Of a stretch of DNA of 11,663 bases, positions 1-6,491 are shown in pieces. This stretch comes from Pseudomonadota bacterium. GTDB lineage: Bacteria > Pseudomonadota > Gammaproteobacteria > Xanthomonadales > Xanthomonadaceae. The stretch covers positions 1 through 11,663 of the forward strand of contig JAFAFF010000350.1 of the NCBI GenBank assembly GCA_023423605.1, in the 5' to 3' direction. The position numbers and the translations under genes are program-made. Under the pieces are notes generated by a model. It worked only from the letters and a program-made list of their open reading frames with translations. It was not told the DNA's origin and made no database searches. Each line of letters starts with the position of its first letter. Within the stretch, counting starts at the first letter, position 1.

Positions 1-807
1 GTCCTGCACATCGAACCAGTAGCTGGTGCGTGCGGCCTGCTTGGCGCCGTTGTCCGGCAGGGCGAAGGTCACCGGCCAGTGCCGGCCCAGCACACGGCGT
101 TCCTGCGGCGTGTCTTCGAATTCCTCGAAGTACTCATGGTTGCCGATCGCCGGGGCCACCAGTGTTTCCTGCGCGAGCCAGCCGGTGGCGGCGAACCATT
201 CGCCCCATTCGCTGTCGTCGGCATTGTCTCCGCCGCTGACCAGATCGCCTGCGAACAGGCTTATGCGCGCTTCCGGCGCGGCCCGCTGCGCCGCACGCAC
301 GACGCGGCTGACGTGGCTGACGTTCTTGTTCTGCGTATCACCGAAGTACAGCAGGGTCAGCGGCTGGCCGGCCCTGCCGGGCGTGCGCAGCTGGTTCCAG
401 GCGCTCCAGCTGCCGTTGCCCTGTACGCGATAGACGTACAGGGTGTCCGGCTGCAGGCCGTCGATGTCGGCGCGGTGATGGTGGGACAGGCCGTTCTCCG
501 TCTGCAGCGGCTGCGTGCGCGCATGCAGCTGGCGGATGCCTTCGATGGCTGGCGAATCACCGGCCACGGCGATCTCCAGCAGCGGCGACTGCACGCTGCC
601 GTCGGTACGCCAGGCCACCGCAAATCCATGCGCGGGATCGGCAGCGGGGGTAGCGACGATACGATCCGGCACCGTGCTGGCCGCGTAATGGCGGCTGCCT
701 GCCGGGACCTGCACGTTCGGCTCGACCTCGGCGGCATCGGCCCGCAACGGCACTGCGTGCAGGAGCAGCGCACCCAGTGCCAGGGCGTACAGCGGACGCG
801 GACTCAC
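1..807 (-). CDS. Purple-acid-phosphatase-like metallophosphoesterase, secreted (3' end outside window)
   Basis: Probable exported phosphoesterase that hydrolyses phosphate esters with a dinuclear metal centre. The first 269 residues are visible; the rest lies beyond the left edge. Residues 1-25 form a signal peptide (hydrophobic stretch, then ADA-A). Residues 47-142 resemble the fibronectin-like N-terminal domain of purple acid phosphatases. The calcineurin-like domain then shows FGDTQ (155-159), GDLVSGG (187-193) and GNHEY (222-226), giving metal ligands D157, D188, N223 and H224. The later histidine motifs of the family are not visible. The start is GTG: it overlaps the phytase stop as GTGA (807-804) and has GGAG at 816-819 with 8-base spacing. 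Because the start is GTG and the gene is truncated, an ATG-only gene search would miss it. Last visible gene of the receptor-phytase operon; a role in phosphate scavenging is inferred from that context. The substrate is unknown. Confidence 0.88.
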   Translation of the reverse strand, partial: MSPRPLYALALGALLLHAVPLRADAAEVEPNVQVPAGSRHYAASTVPDRIVATPAADPAHGFAVAWRTDGSVQSPLLEIAVAGDSPAIEGIRQLHARTQPLQTENGLSHHHRADIDGLQPDTLYVYRVQGNGSWSAWNQLRTPGRAGQPLTLLYFGDTQNKNVSHVSRVVRAAQRAAPEARISLFAGDLVSGGDNADDSEWGEWFAATGWLAQETLVAPAIGNHEYFEEFEDTPQERRVLGRHWPVTFALPDNGAKQAARTSYWFDVQD

Positions 808-1934
808 GATGCACACTCCAGCGGCAGCGACAGCGCCTGGGCGATGCGTTCCCAGTCGAAGGCGGCCACGCCCTGGTCATCGTGCACGGCGTACAGCACG
901 CCATGCGGGAAGCGCGGCGTGCCCTGCTGCATCATCCAGATGCCGTCGGTGTTGGCCACGGTGTTGCCCTGGAACGCACCGACCGGCTTCAGGGTGTGGC
1001 GGTCGAACAGATGGAACACGCTGCGGTCCTTGCCCTGTTCGGTGGTGATCCACCAGCCATCCTTGCCGCAGGTGCGCAGCATCACGCCTTCGGCCTGTGC
1101 CTTGAACACGTCGCGACCGAAGGTGGTGCCGGTGAACCGGCCTGCCAGCGTATAGACCTTGAACTCGCTGGCGTAGCTTTCGTCTTCTTCGGCAATCAGC
1201 AGGCGATCATTGGCCGGATCGCCCCAGATCGACTCCACCACGCGCAGCGCACCGGCCTCGCTGGTGTCACCGATGCTGGCCACCAGGCTCGCCCGCACCT
1301 TCGCGCCATCACGGCTGACGTGGTAATGACGCACACGCTGGTCCAGCTCCTGCAGCGGTGGAAGGATGTCATTGCCCTGCGCGTCCTCGCCGTTGTCCCA
1401 GGAATCGGTGACATACACGCTGTAGCCATCACCGCGCCGGTCCACCCACAGGCCATACGGCTTGCGCAGGTCATCGCTGCCGAACACTGCCAGCGGCGTG
1501 AAATCCGGAAGCGCAAGCACCTGCACGCGATGATTGTCGCGCTCGACGATCCACAGCAGGTCGTCGGTTACTGCAATGCCGTTGGGACGGTCGAACTGGC
1601 CCGGTTGCGTACCCGTGGAGCCGACATCGCGCAGGTGTGCACCGGTACTGCCGTCATAGACCACCAGCCGGTCGGTGGCCTTGGCCGTGGCGATCAACCA
1701 GGTCTTGCCGTCCGGCGCCTTCCAGGAGGCCGGCGAGTCGATGTTGTTCTCCGGCGTCATCGGTCCCAGGAAAGCCTCCGCCACCGTCACCACCTGGCGC
1801 TGTGCCTCGCCCGTACGGCCCGCCGCTGGCGGTGCCGAGGACTTCATCGCCTCGCCGGTGGCAGGAACCGAAGGCGTGCAGCCTGCGGCGAGCACCACCG
1901 CCAGTGCGGTCGCCAGCGCTCGACAGGCCCTCAC
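804..1934 (-). CDS. Beta-propeller phytase-domain lipoprotein (3-phytase-like)
   Basis: 376 residues. Expected to remove phosphates from phytate (inositol hexakisphosphate) using calcium, as beta-propeller phytases do. The N-terminus is a lipoprotein signal peptide with lipobox L-A-A-G-C (Cys19), and no Asp follows the Cys, so an outer-membrane location is likely. Family landmarks in order: DSPASW (66-71), NGIAV (118-122), IAEEDE (247-252, matching the acidic calcium/phosphate-site motif of Bacillus phytases), AEG (281-283), TEQG (298-301), NTDGI (328-332) and FPHGVLYAVHDDQG (342-355). These correspond to successive propeller blades. The start is GTG at 1934, overlapping the receptor stop as GTGA; AAGG at 1942-1945 gives a 7-base spacing. 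Its stop overlaps the next gene in the same way, so expression should be coupled to both neighbours. Family assignment is strong. Phytate as the real substrate is inferred; related xanthomonad proteins are annotated as phytases, but a related phosphoester is possible. Confidence 0.9.
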   Translation of the reverse strand: MRACRALATALAVVLAAGCTPSVPATGEAMKSSAPPAAGRTGEAQRQVVTVAEAFLGPMTPENNIDSPASWKAPDGKTWLIATAKATDRLVVYDGSTGAHLRDVGSTGTQPGQFDRPNGIAVTDDLLWIVERDNHRVQVLALPDFTPLAVFGSDDLRKPYGLWVDRRGDGYSVYVTDSWDNGEDAQGNDILPPLQELDQRVRHYHVSRDGAKVRASLVASIGDTSEAGALRVVESIWGDPANDRLLIAEEDESYASEFKVYTLAGRFTGTTFGRDVFKAQAEGVMLRTCGKDGWWITTEQGKDRSVFHLFDRHTLKPVGAFQGNTVANTDGIWMMQQGTPRFPHGVLYAVHDDQGVAAFDWERIAQALSLPLECAS

Positions 1935-4501
1935 AGGGCCACCTTCAGGCCAACGGCATAGGTGCGGCCGTACTCTTCCAGCTGCAGCGTGCGCGAACGG
2001 GTGCCCTGGTAGAGCTCCAGGGGTTTGTCCAGCAGGTTCTGTGCCTCGAAATACATGCTCACGCGCGGGCTGAAACGGTAGTCCAGAGAGAAGTCCAACT
2101 GCGTGTTGGGCGCAACGAAGATATCGAACGCACGGCCAGCCCCCAGTGAATCCAGGTATTCGCTGCGATACACCGCGGCCAGGCGCGTGCTCAGCCCGTA
2201 CTTTTCGTAACCTACATGTGCACTGTACACATGCCGGGAGGCGCGCGGCAGCGTGAAGTCCTCGCCATCGCGGTCCTCCAGGCCCGGATCGAAATCGGTA
2301 TCCAGCCAGGTGCCGCTGGCGCCGACCAGCAGGCCATCCAGGCCCGGCGGCAGGAAGGCGAGCTGCTGCTGCCAGTTGAACTCGGCGCCGGTCACCGTGG
2401 CCTTCCGGCCATTGATCGGCTGGGTCACGTCATAGCCGTCGTAGGCCGGATCATTGTTGCGCACCGTTTCGACGATGTAGCCGTCGATGGACTTGTGGAA
2501 CAGGCCCAGCGAGACGATACCCGTGGAGCCGATGTACTTCTCCACCGACAGGTCCAGGTTCTTCGATTCGTACGGGTCCAGTTCCGGATTGCCCAGCCGC
2601 ACTTCCTCATCGCCACGGCTGTAACCCACGCGCGGGGAAACATCGCCGAACGATGGCCGCGACACGGTCTTGTTGGCCGAGGCGCGCAGCACCCAGTCGT
2701 CGGCCGCGTCATAGCGCAGGTGCAGGCCCGGCAACACATTGGTGTAGCTGCGCTGGGCCACGCGCGGAGCCACCGTGTAGCTGCGTTCGTCCTCGGCCAC
2801 GTCCACCTCGTTGCCGATGGCCTTGAAGCGGGTGTTTTCAACACGCACGCCGCCGATGATGCGCAGCGCACCGATGTCCCAGGTGCCCATGGCGTAGGTG
2901 GCGAAGATGTCCTCGCTGGCGGTGTAGTCCTCTTCCAGCGAGGTCATCGCATTGGCGCCGGCTTCCTGCGGGCGGGCGGAGTGTTCGCTGCCATGCAGCG
3001 CCCAGTAACGGCGCATGGCAGCCGAACTCATGCCCTGTCCCAGCGAACCGTGGCGGTGTTGCGGCGCGCCGGTGCTCCAGTCGGCCAGGTCGATGTCCGG
3101 CCCCTGCCGCAGTTCCCTTTCGTCCACGTCCACGGCGCGCTCGCGCCAGCGACCCAGCAGGCCCATCTTGTAGCTGGCGTTGTCGGCATCGAAACGCACG
3201 TTGACCTGAGCGCTGTGTTCCTTGTCGTCCACCCGCTTCGGCGATACCACCATGCGGTCATAGGCGTAGTTGGCATTGTCCATCCAGGCGTCGCTGTCCA
3301 GGCTGTAGCGTGGCATGCGTCCACGCTGGTCCAGCGTTCCCGACAGGTCGTCCCCATCCAGTTCGAAGCGCGCTTCCATCTCATCGTCCACGCGCTCTTC
3401 GGTCTTCGTATAGCCGATGCGGTAATCCACCACGGCGTTGCTCAGGCGGTTCTCGCCCCCCAGGCTGGCGGCGAAGGTGTTCTCTTCCTTGGTGCGGTAA
3501 CGCATGCGCTTCTGGATTGCGTCGGCCGGCAGATCATCCAGCCGGAACTGGTCGGTGCCGGTGGCCACCACGTCGGCGTCCTCGAAGTTGAAGATGGTGC
3601 GCTGGCGGGTTTCGGCATCGTCGAAGCGGCTGTACAGCGTGCGCAGGTAGTACCTGTTGTCCTCGTCCGGGCGCCAGTCCAGGTTGAGGTTGGCACCGAT
3701 GCGCTTGCGCTCGATCTCATACTTGCGGTGCTGCAGGTTGATGGCGGTTACATCACCCGGCGCTGCATAGTCCTCACCGTCGTACTCCACTTCGGTGTTG
3801 TCCGATTCGAAGCGTCGGTTCTGGTAGTTCACGCCCAGCGCCACGCCGAAGGTATCGGCGAACACTTCGCTGTAATTGATGGCCGCCTTCGGGCTGGTAT
3901 GGCCGGAAAGCTGCTGGTGGCTGCCTTCGATCTTGCCGCGCAGGCTGCGCCCGTCGCGGTCGAACGCCGATGCGGATTCGACCAGGATGGCGCCGCCGAT
4001 GGCGTCGCCCGGCATGTCCGGCGTCGGCGACTTCACCACGCGCAGGCGCTCGGTGGAATCGGAGGGAATCACGTCCAGCGGCGCGGCGCGGCTGGAATCC
4101 TCCGGCGTACCCACGGCGATACCGTCCACGCTGACGCTGTTGAGGTTGGCATCCAGCCCGCGTACCACCACGAAGCGGCCCTCGCCCTGGTCGCGGGTGA
4201 CGCTGACGCCCGGCAGGCGCTGCAGCGACTCCGCCACGTTCTTGTCCGGATACTGGCCCAGCGCATCGGATGACACGGCATCTTCAATGGCGTCGCTGGC
4301 GCGCTTGAGGTCCACCGCACGCAGCTGGGATTCCAGCTGTGCGCGCACTTCGATACGGTCCAGATCAGTCGCTGCGGAAGCGACGGCAGCCGTGGCAGCG
4401 GTGTCCTGCTGGGCTGCCTGCAAGGGCGCCGCGGCGCCCATCGCCAGGGTCAGGGAGATGGCAATCGCCAGGCGGTTCTTGTTCTGCACTGCAGTTCCCA
4501 T
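1931..4501 (-). CDS. TonB-dependent outer-membrane receptor (Xanthomonas/Caulobacter type)
   Basis: 856 residues. A gated beta-barrel that imports a scarce substrate across the outer membrane using TonB energy. Residues 1-30 are a signal peptide (KNR, hydrophobic core, then PLQA-A). A TonB-box-like DRIEV lies near 48-52. The plug domain spans about 62-178, including LGQYPDKNVAESLQRLPGVS (81-100), VVVRGLDANLNSVSVDG (111-127) and the GDAIGG-AILVES end (165-176). The remaining ~680 residues are the barrel, ending in strand TYAVGLKVAL with Leu rather than the usual terminal aromatic. The plug pattern matches the TonB-Xanth-Caul subfamily. I chose ATG 4501 because it places a basic stretch directly before the hydrophobic core; in-frame ATGs at 4552 and 4576 would add 17 or 25 residues unlike a signal peptide. 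No good Shine-Dalgarno is seen. It is the first gene of the operon, so the cargo is probably a phosphorylated compound or a phytate complex. This is inferred only from context; carbohydrate or siderophore cargo remains possible. Confidence 0.92.
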   Translation of the reverse strand: MGTAVQNKNRLAIAISLTLAMGAAAPLQAAQQDTAATAAVASAATDLDRIEVRAQLESQLRAVDLKRASDAIEDAVSSDALGQYPDKNVAESLQRLPGVSVTRDQGEGRFVVVRGLDANLNSVSVDGIAVGTPEDSSRAAPLDVIPSDSTERLRVVKSPTPDMPGDAIGGAILVESASAFDRDGRSLRGKIEGSHQQLSGHTSPKAAINYSEVFADTFGVALGVNYQNRRFESDNTEVEYDGEDYAAPGDVTAINLQHRKYEIERKRIGANLNLDWRPDEDNRYYLRTLYSRFDDAETRQRTIFNFEDADVVATGTDQFRLDDLPADAIQKRMRYRTKEENTFAASLGGENRLSNAVVDYRIGYTKTEERVDDEMEARFELDGDDLSGTLDQRGRMPRYSLDSDAWMDNANYAYDRMVVSPKRVDDKEHSAQVNVRFDADNASYKMGLLGRWRERAVDVDERELRQGPDIDLADWSTGAPQHRHGSLGQGMSSAAMRRYWALHGSEHSARPQEAGANAMTSLEEDYTASEDIFATYAMGTWDIGALRIIGGVRVENTRFKAIGNEVDVAEDERSYTVAPRVAQRSYTNVLPGLHLRYDAADDWVLRASANKTVSRPSFGDVSPRVGYSRGDEEVRLGNPELDPYESKNLDLSVEKYIGSTGIVSLGLFHKSIDGYIVETVRNNDPAYDGYDVTQPINGRKATVTGAEFNWQQQLAFLPPGLDGLLVGASGTWLDTDFDPGLEDRDGEDFTLPRASRHVYSAHVGYEKYGLSTRLAAVYRSEYLDSLGAGRAFDIFVAPNTQLDFSLDYRFSPRVSMYFEAQNLLDKPLELYQGTRSRTLQLEEYGRTYAVGLKVAL

Positions 4502-4528
4502 TCGATGCAAAGAATGGGAGGGCAAGGT

Positions 4529-4557
4529 ATGTCCGCAAGGTTGCACGGCCATGACAC
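4529..4557 (-). promoter_or_regulatory. Degenerate Pho-box-like array upstream of the receptor operon
   Basis: On the minus strand three 7-base units, GTGTCAT, GTGCAAC and CGGACAT, are spaced by 4 bases (11-base phasing), ending 27 bases before the receptor ATG. Against the PhoB half-site CTGTCAT they match at 6, 4 (allowing the final Y) and 5 positions. The 11-base phasing is what PhoB boxes show, and the downstream genes would fit a phosphate-starvation regulon. The middle unit is poor, and no convincing -10 hexamer follows at the usual distance (best CATTCT near 4511-4516, 3 of 6). This is a weak candidate. Confidence 0.25.
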
Positions 4558-4626
4558 CGGCCTGTGTGGACGGCATTGCCGCTGGCTCCGCCGGTGCGGC
4601 TGCTGGTCCGCCGCGCGGGCACGCGG

Positions 4627-4632
4627 CAGAAT
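4627..4632 (+). promoter_or_regulatory. Possible -10 element for upp
   Basis: CAGAAT matches the -10 consensus at 4 of 6 positions and would start transcription about 24 bases before the upp ATG. The hexamer 17 bases upstream (TGGTCC) matches the -35 consensus at only 3 of 6. Directly after it lies a perfect 10-base palindrome, AGAGGCCTCT (4633-4642), overlapping the expected transcription start; it may be an operator or may be chance. Confidence 0.25.
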
Positions 4633-4662
4633 AGAGGCCTCTCCTTCCGCTGTCCCCTGCCC

Positions 4663-5298
4663 ATGAACATCGTTGAAGTGCGCCATCCGCTGGTGCGGCA
4701 CAAGATCGGCCTGATGCGCAACGCTGCGCTCAGCACCAAGGATTTCCGCGAACTGGCCAATGAGCTGGGCACGCTGCTGGCCTACGAGGCCACCGCCGAC
4801 CTGGATACCGAAGCACACACCATGGACGGCTGGGCCGGGCCGGTGACGGTACAGCGCATCGCCGGCGCCAAGATCACCGTAGTGCCGATCCTGCGTGCGG
4901 GCCTGGGCATGCTCAGTGGCGTGCTGTCATTGATCCCGGCCGCACGGGTAAGCGTGGTGGGCCTGCAGCGCGATGAGGAAACACTGCAGCCGGTGCCGTA
5001 TTTCGAGCGGCTCACGGGCCGGCTGGAGGAACGCGATACGCTGATCCTGGATCCGATGCTGGCCACGGGCGGCACCCTGATCGCCACCATCGACATGCTC
5101 AAGCGTGCCGGTGCGCGCCGCATCAAGGGCATTTTCCTGGTTGCCGCACCGGAAGGCATCGCCGCGGTGCAGGCCGCGCATCCGGACGTGGACCTGTACA
5201 CCGCAGCCATCGACGATCATCTGAACGACAAGGGTTACATCCTGCCGGGCCTGGGCGATGCCGGCGACCGCATCTTCGGCACCCGCGTCATCGGCTGA
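4663..5298 (+). CDS. upp: Uracil phosphoribosyltransferase
   Basis: 211 residues, close to the E. coli enzyme (208). Cytosolic pyrimidine-salvage enzyme: uracil plus PRPP gives UMP and pyrophosphate. The PRPP-binding motif DPMLATGGT is at 130-138 and the C-terminal uracil-recognition segment [12 protein letters not shown] at 192-203; the N-terminus [16 protein letters not shown] is typical. I start at ATG 4663 because the protein then aligns with the family's N-terminus. The open frame extends further upstream, but that part has no family similarity that I recognise. There is no Shine-Dalgarno; the leader is pyrimidine-rich. It is transcribed alone, divergent from the receptor operon, and its 3' end faces the SMAG-like hairpin cluster. 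Nothing odd in the coding sequence. Confidence 0.97.
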   Translation: MNIVEVRHPLVRHKIGLMRNAALSTKDFRELANELGTLLAYEATADLDTEAHTMDGWAGPVTVQRIAGAKITVVPILRAGLGMLSGVLSLIPAARVSVVGLQRDEETLQPVPYFERLTGRLEERDTLILDPMLATGGTLIATIDMLKRAGARRIKGIFLVAAPEGIAAVQAAHPDVDLYTAAIDDHLNDKGYILPGLGDAGDRIFGTRVIG

Positions 5299-5308
5299 CG
5301 GTGGGACC

Positions 5309-5334
5309 GGTTGCCGGGCAGAGCCCGGCACTAA
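5309..5334 (-). repeat. SMAG-like (GTAG-type REP) element, copy 1
   Basis: Perfect hairpin GCCGGGC / GCCCGGC (5313-5319 with 5323-5329, 3-base loop). On the minus strand it is preceded by TTAG in place of GTAG, so this copy has a degenerate tetranucleotide end. A 27-base stretch from 5307 to 5333 is repeated exactly 91 bases downstream at 5398-5424 (copy 3). Confidence 0.8.
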
Positions 5335-5362
5335 GCGGCTACACGGGGTTGGCACACGTGTC

Positions 5363-5385
5363 GTAGAGCCGGGCTCTGCCCGGCT
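5363..5385 (+). repeat. SMAG-like (GTAG-type REP) element, copy 2
   Basis: GTAG (5363-5366) followed by an 8-base perfect stem AGCCGGGC / GCCCGGCT (5367-5374 with 5378-5385) and TCT loop. This is the canonical arrangement of the GTAG-ended palindromes abundant in Stenotrophomonas genomes. It is in opposite orientation to copies 1 and 3. Confidence 0.85.
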
Positions 5386-5399
5386 GCATGGGATTGCCC

Positions 5400-5425
5400 G
5401 GTTGCCGGGCAGAGCCCGGCACTAC
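5400..5425 (-). repeat. SMAG-like (GTAG-type REP) element, copy 3
   Basis: Hairpin GCCGGGC / GCCCGGC (5404-5410 with 5414-5420) with GTAG at its minus-strand start (5425-5422). It pairs with copy 2 as a large inverted repeat: 5363-5384 is complementary to 5404-5425 with a single mismatch over 22 bases and a 19-base loop. Confidence 0.85.
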
Positions 5426-5450
5426 GTCGCTGCACGGATTGCCCGTTTGC

Positions 5451-6335
5451 TCAGGCCAATGCGTGGGCCTTGAGCTCCAGCTGTTCCTGGTGGGTCACGA
5501 AACGGCCCTTTTCATCGCGCGACAGCGCGGCAAGGGCGACATCCGGGTCATGGGTGAAGAACAACTGCACGTTGCGCGCCAGCTTGTCTTCCAGGAATTG
5601 CCGCTTCTCGTCAATCAGCAGCTCCGCATTGCGGTCGTAGCCCATGGTGATCGGCACGTGTACCCAGGAACGTCCGGGAATGAGGTCCGCACAGAACACT
5701 ACCCCGCCCTGGGCCTGGCCGTCGCTCGGCTGGCCAACGATTTCCGCCAGCATCAACCCCGGCGTGTGCCCGTCGCTGAAGCTGAAACGCACGCTGCGGC
5801 CCAGCACCTTCGAATACTCGCCGTCCACCACTTCCAGCCGGCCGGTGGCCTGCAACAGGTCCGGCAGTTCCGGAATGAAACTGGCGCGGTCGCGCGGATG
5901 CGGCTGCAGCGCACGCTGCCAGTGCTCGGCCCCCACCACGAAAGTGGCGTTGGGGAACAGCAGTTCGGGCGTGCGACCTTCGCTCCACGGCGCCAGCAGG
6001 CCACCGGCATGGTCGAAATGCAGGTGGCTCAGCACCACCACATCGATGTCCTCGTGCTCGAAACCCGCTTCACGCAAGGATTCGATCAGCACGTGCTGGC
6101 TTTCCTGCACGCCGTAGCGCTCGCGCAGGCGAGGTTCGAAGAATGCGCCGATGCCGGTTTCAAACAGCACGGTCCGGCCCTCCAGCGGGCTGGCCAGCAG
6201 CGCCCGGCAGGCCAGCTCGATGCGGTTCAGCTCATCCGGCGCCGCCCATTTTTCCCACACCGCACGTGGTGCGTTGCCGAACATCGCACCGCCGTCCAGG
6301 CGTTGCGAGTTGCCACGGATAGACCATAGTTTCAT
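5451..6335 (-). CDS. MBL-fold metallo-hydrolase (lactonase-like active site)
   Basis: 294 residues, no signal peptide, so cytosolic. A complete two-zinc metallo-beta-lactamase-fold site is present: HLHFDH at 104-109 (ligands H104, H106, D108, H109), H190 in SDGHTPG, the bridging D217 in CADLIPG, and H262 in [15 protein letters not shown] and GHTPG are shared with N-acyl-homoserine lactonases such as AiiA, but the same pattern occurs in many uncharacterised hydrolases, so the substrate is not assigned. ATG 6335 has no Shine-Dalgarno; GATAAT lies exactly six bases upstream, suggesting a leaderless transcript. The gene seems to be its own transcription unit: the ggt terminator lies just upstream and the SMAG cluster downstream. 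Confidence 0.9.
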   Translation of the reverse strand: MKLWSIRGNSQRLDGGAMFGNAPRAVWEKWAAPDELNRIELACRALLASPLEGRTVLFETGIGAFFEPRLRERYGVQESQHVLIESLREAGFEHEDIDVVVLSHLHFDHAGGLLAPWSEGRTPELLFPNATFVVGAEHWQRALQPHPRDRASFIPELPDLLQATGRLEVVDGEYSKVLGRSVRFSFSDGHTPGLMLAEIVGQPSDGQAQGGVVFCADLIPGRSWVHVPITMGYDRNAELLIDEKRQFLEDKLARNVQLFFTHDPDVALAALSRDEKGRFVTHQEQLELKAHALA

Positions 6336-6341
6336 GCGGCA

Positions 6342-6347
6342 ATTATC
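6342..6347 (-). promoter_or_regulatory. -10 element for the MBL hydrolase gene, leaderless arrangement
   Basis: On the minus strand GATAAT (5 of 6 to TATAAT) is followed by six bases (TGCCGC) and then the ATG at 6335, placing the predicted transcription start at or next to the A of the start codon. The -35 area falls in the T-rich tail of the ggt terminator and has no clear TTGACA. Confidence 0.5.
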
Positions 6348-6361
6348 GTGGGCGCGGCGTT

Positions 6362-6409
6362 AAAAAATCGAAATCCAGAGCGTGACGACCAACGGTCGTC
6401 ACGCTCTGG
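6362..6409 (-). terminator. Intrinsic terminator downstream of ggt
   Basis: Read on the minus strand: a perfect 16-base-pair hairpin (arms 6375-6390 and 6394-6409, 3-base loop) followed by ATTTCGATTTTTT, 9 T in 13 bases, with six consecutive T at 6367-6362. It lies 82 bases after the ggt stop and ends the rsmD-to-ggt transcription unit. The 3' arm (as read in the RNA, 5' on the plus strand: CCAGAGCGTGACGACC) is unique, while the other arm is part of the tandem repeat. Confidence 0.85.
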
Positions 6410-6477
6410 GCAGAGGTCGTCATCCACCGGGCAGAGGTCGTCACCCACCGGGCAGCGGTCGTCATCCACCAGCCACC
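6394..6477. repeat. Four 21-base tandem repeats next to the ggt terminator
   Basis: Units at 6394-6414, 6415-6435, 6436-6456 and 6457-6477, each beginning GGTCGTCA. The middle two continue YCCACCGGGCAG; the first differs in the centre (CGCTCTGG), and the last differs near its end. The first unit doubles as an arm of the terminator hairpin. On the plus strand the period reads as GRHPPGR, on the minus strand as DDRCPV-like repeats, but neither frame has gene-like support. The 14 bases from 6478 to the ggt stop hold nothing else. Confidence 0.85.
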
Positions 6478-6491
6478 GGTCTTCAGCGACC

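Larger units (their letters stand above)
5363..5425. terminator. Possible bidirectional transcription stop formed by paired SMAG copies 2 and 3
   Basis: The 22-base inverted repeat made by copies 2 and 3 sits between the convergent 3' ends of upp (stop 5298) and the hydrolase gene (stop 5451). It would form a stable GC-rich stem in either transcript. No T-tract follows on either strand, so it is not a classical intrinsic terminator; a role in mRNA end protection or attenuating read-through is inferred from position. No gene is visible in 5299-5450. Confidence 0.4.

Noticed and set aside
777..1961. Long plus-strand frame antisense to the phytase gene
   Set aside because: It mirrors the phytase coding frame; the translation is compositionally odd (His/Arg-rich) without domains, while the minus strand has clear phytase motifs.
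2216..4273. 685-codon open frame on the plus strand inside the receptor gene
   Set aside because: It lies antisense to a clear TonB-dependent receptor with recognisable plug and barrel. In high-GC DNA the complementary frame often stays open; the translation shows no motif and no ribosome-binding site.
4564..4662. N-terminal extension of upp by 33 codons
   Set aside because: The extension lacks family similarity and would cover the probable promoter; ATG 4663 gives the standard protein length.
5309..5425. Insertion-sequence ends or an attachment site
   Set aside because: No transposase or integrase is encoded nearby, and the palindromes fit the short GTAG-type REP family in size, structure and intergenic placement.
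6394..6477. CRISPR-like array
   Set aside because: The 21-base units are directly tandem with no spacers, and no cas genes are near.
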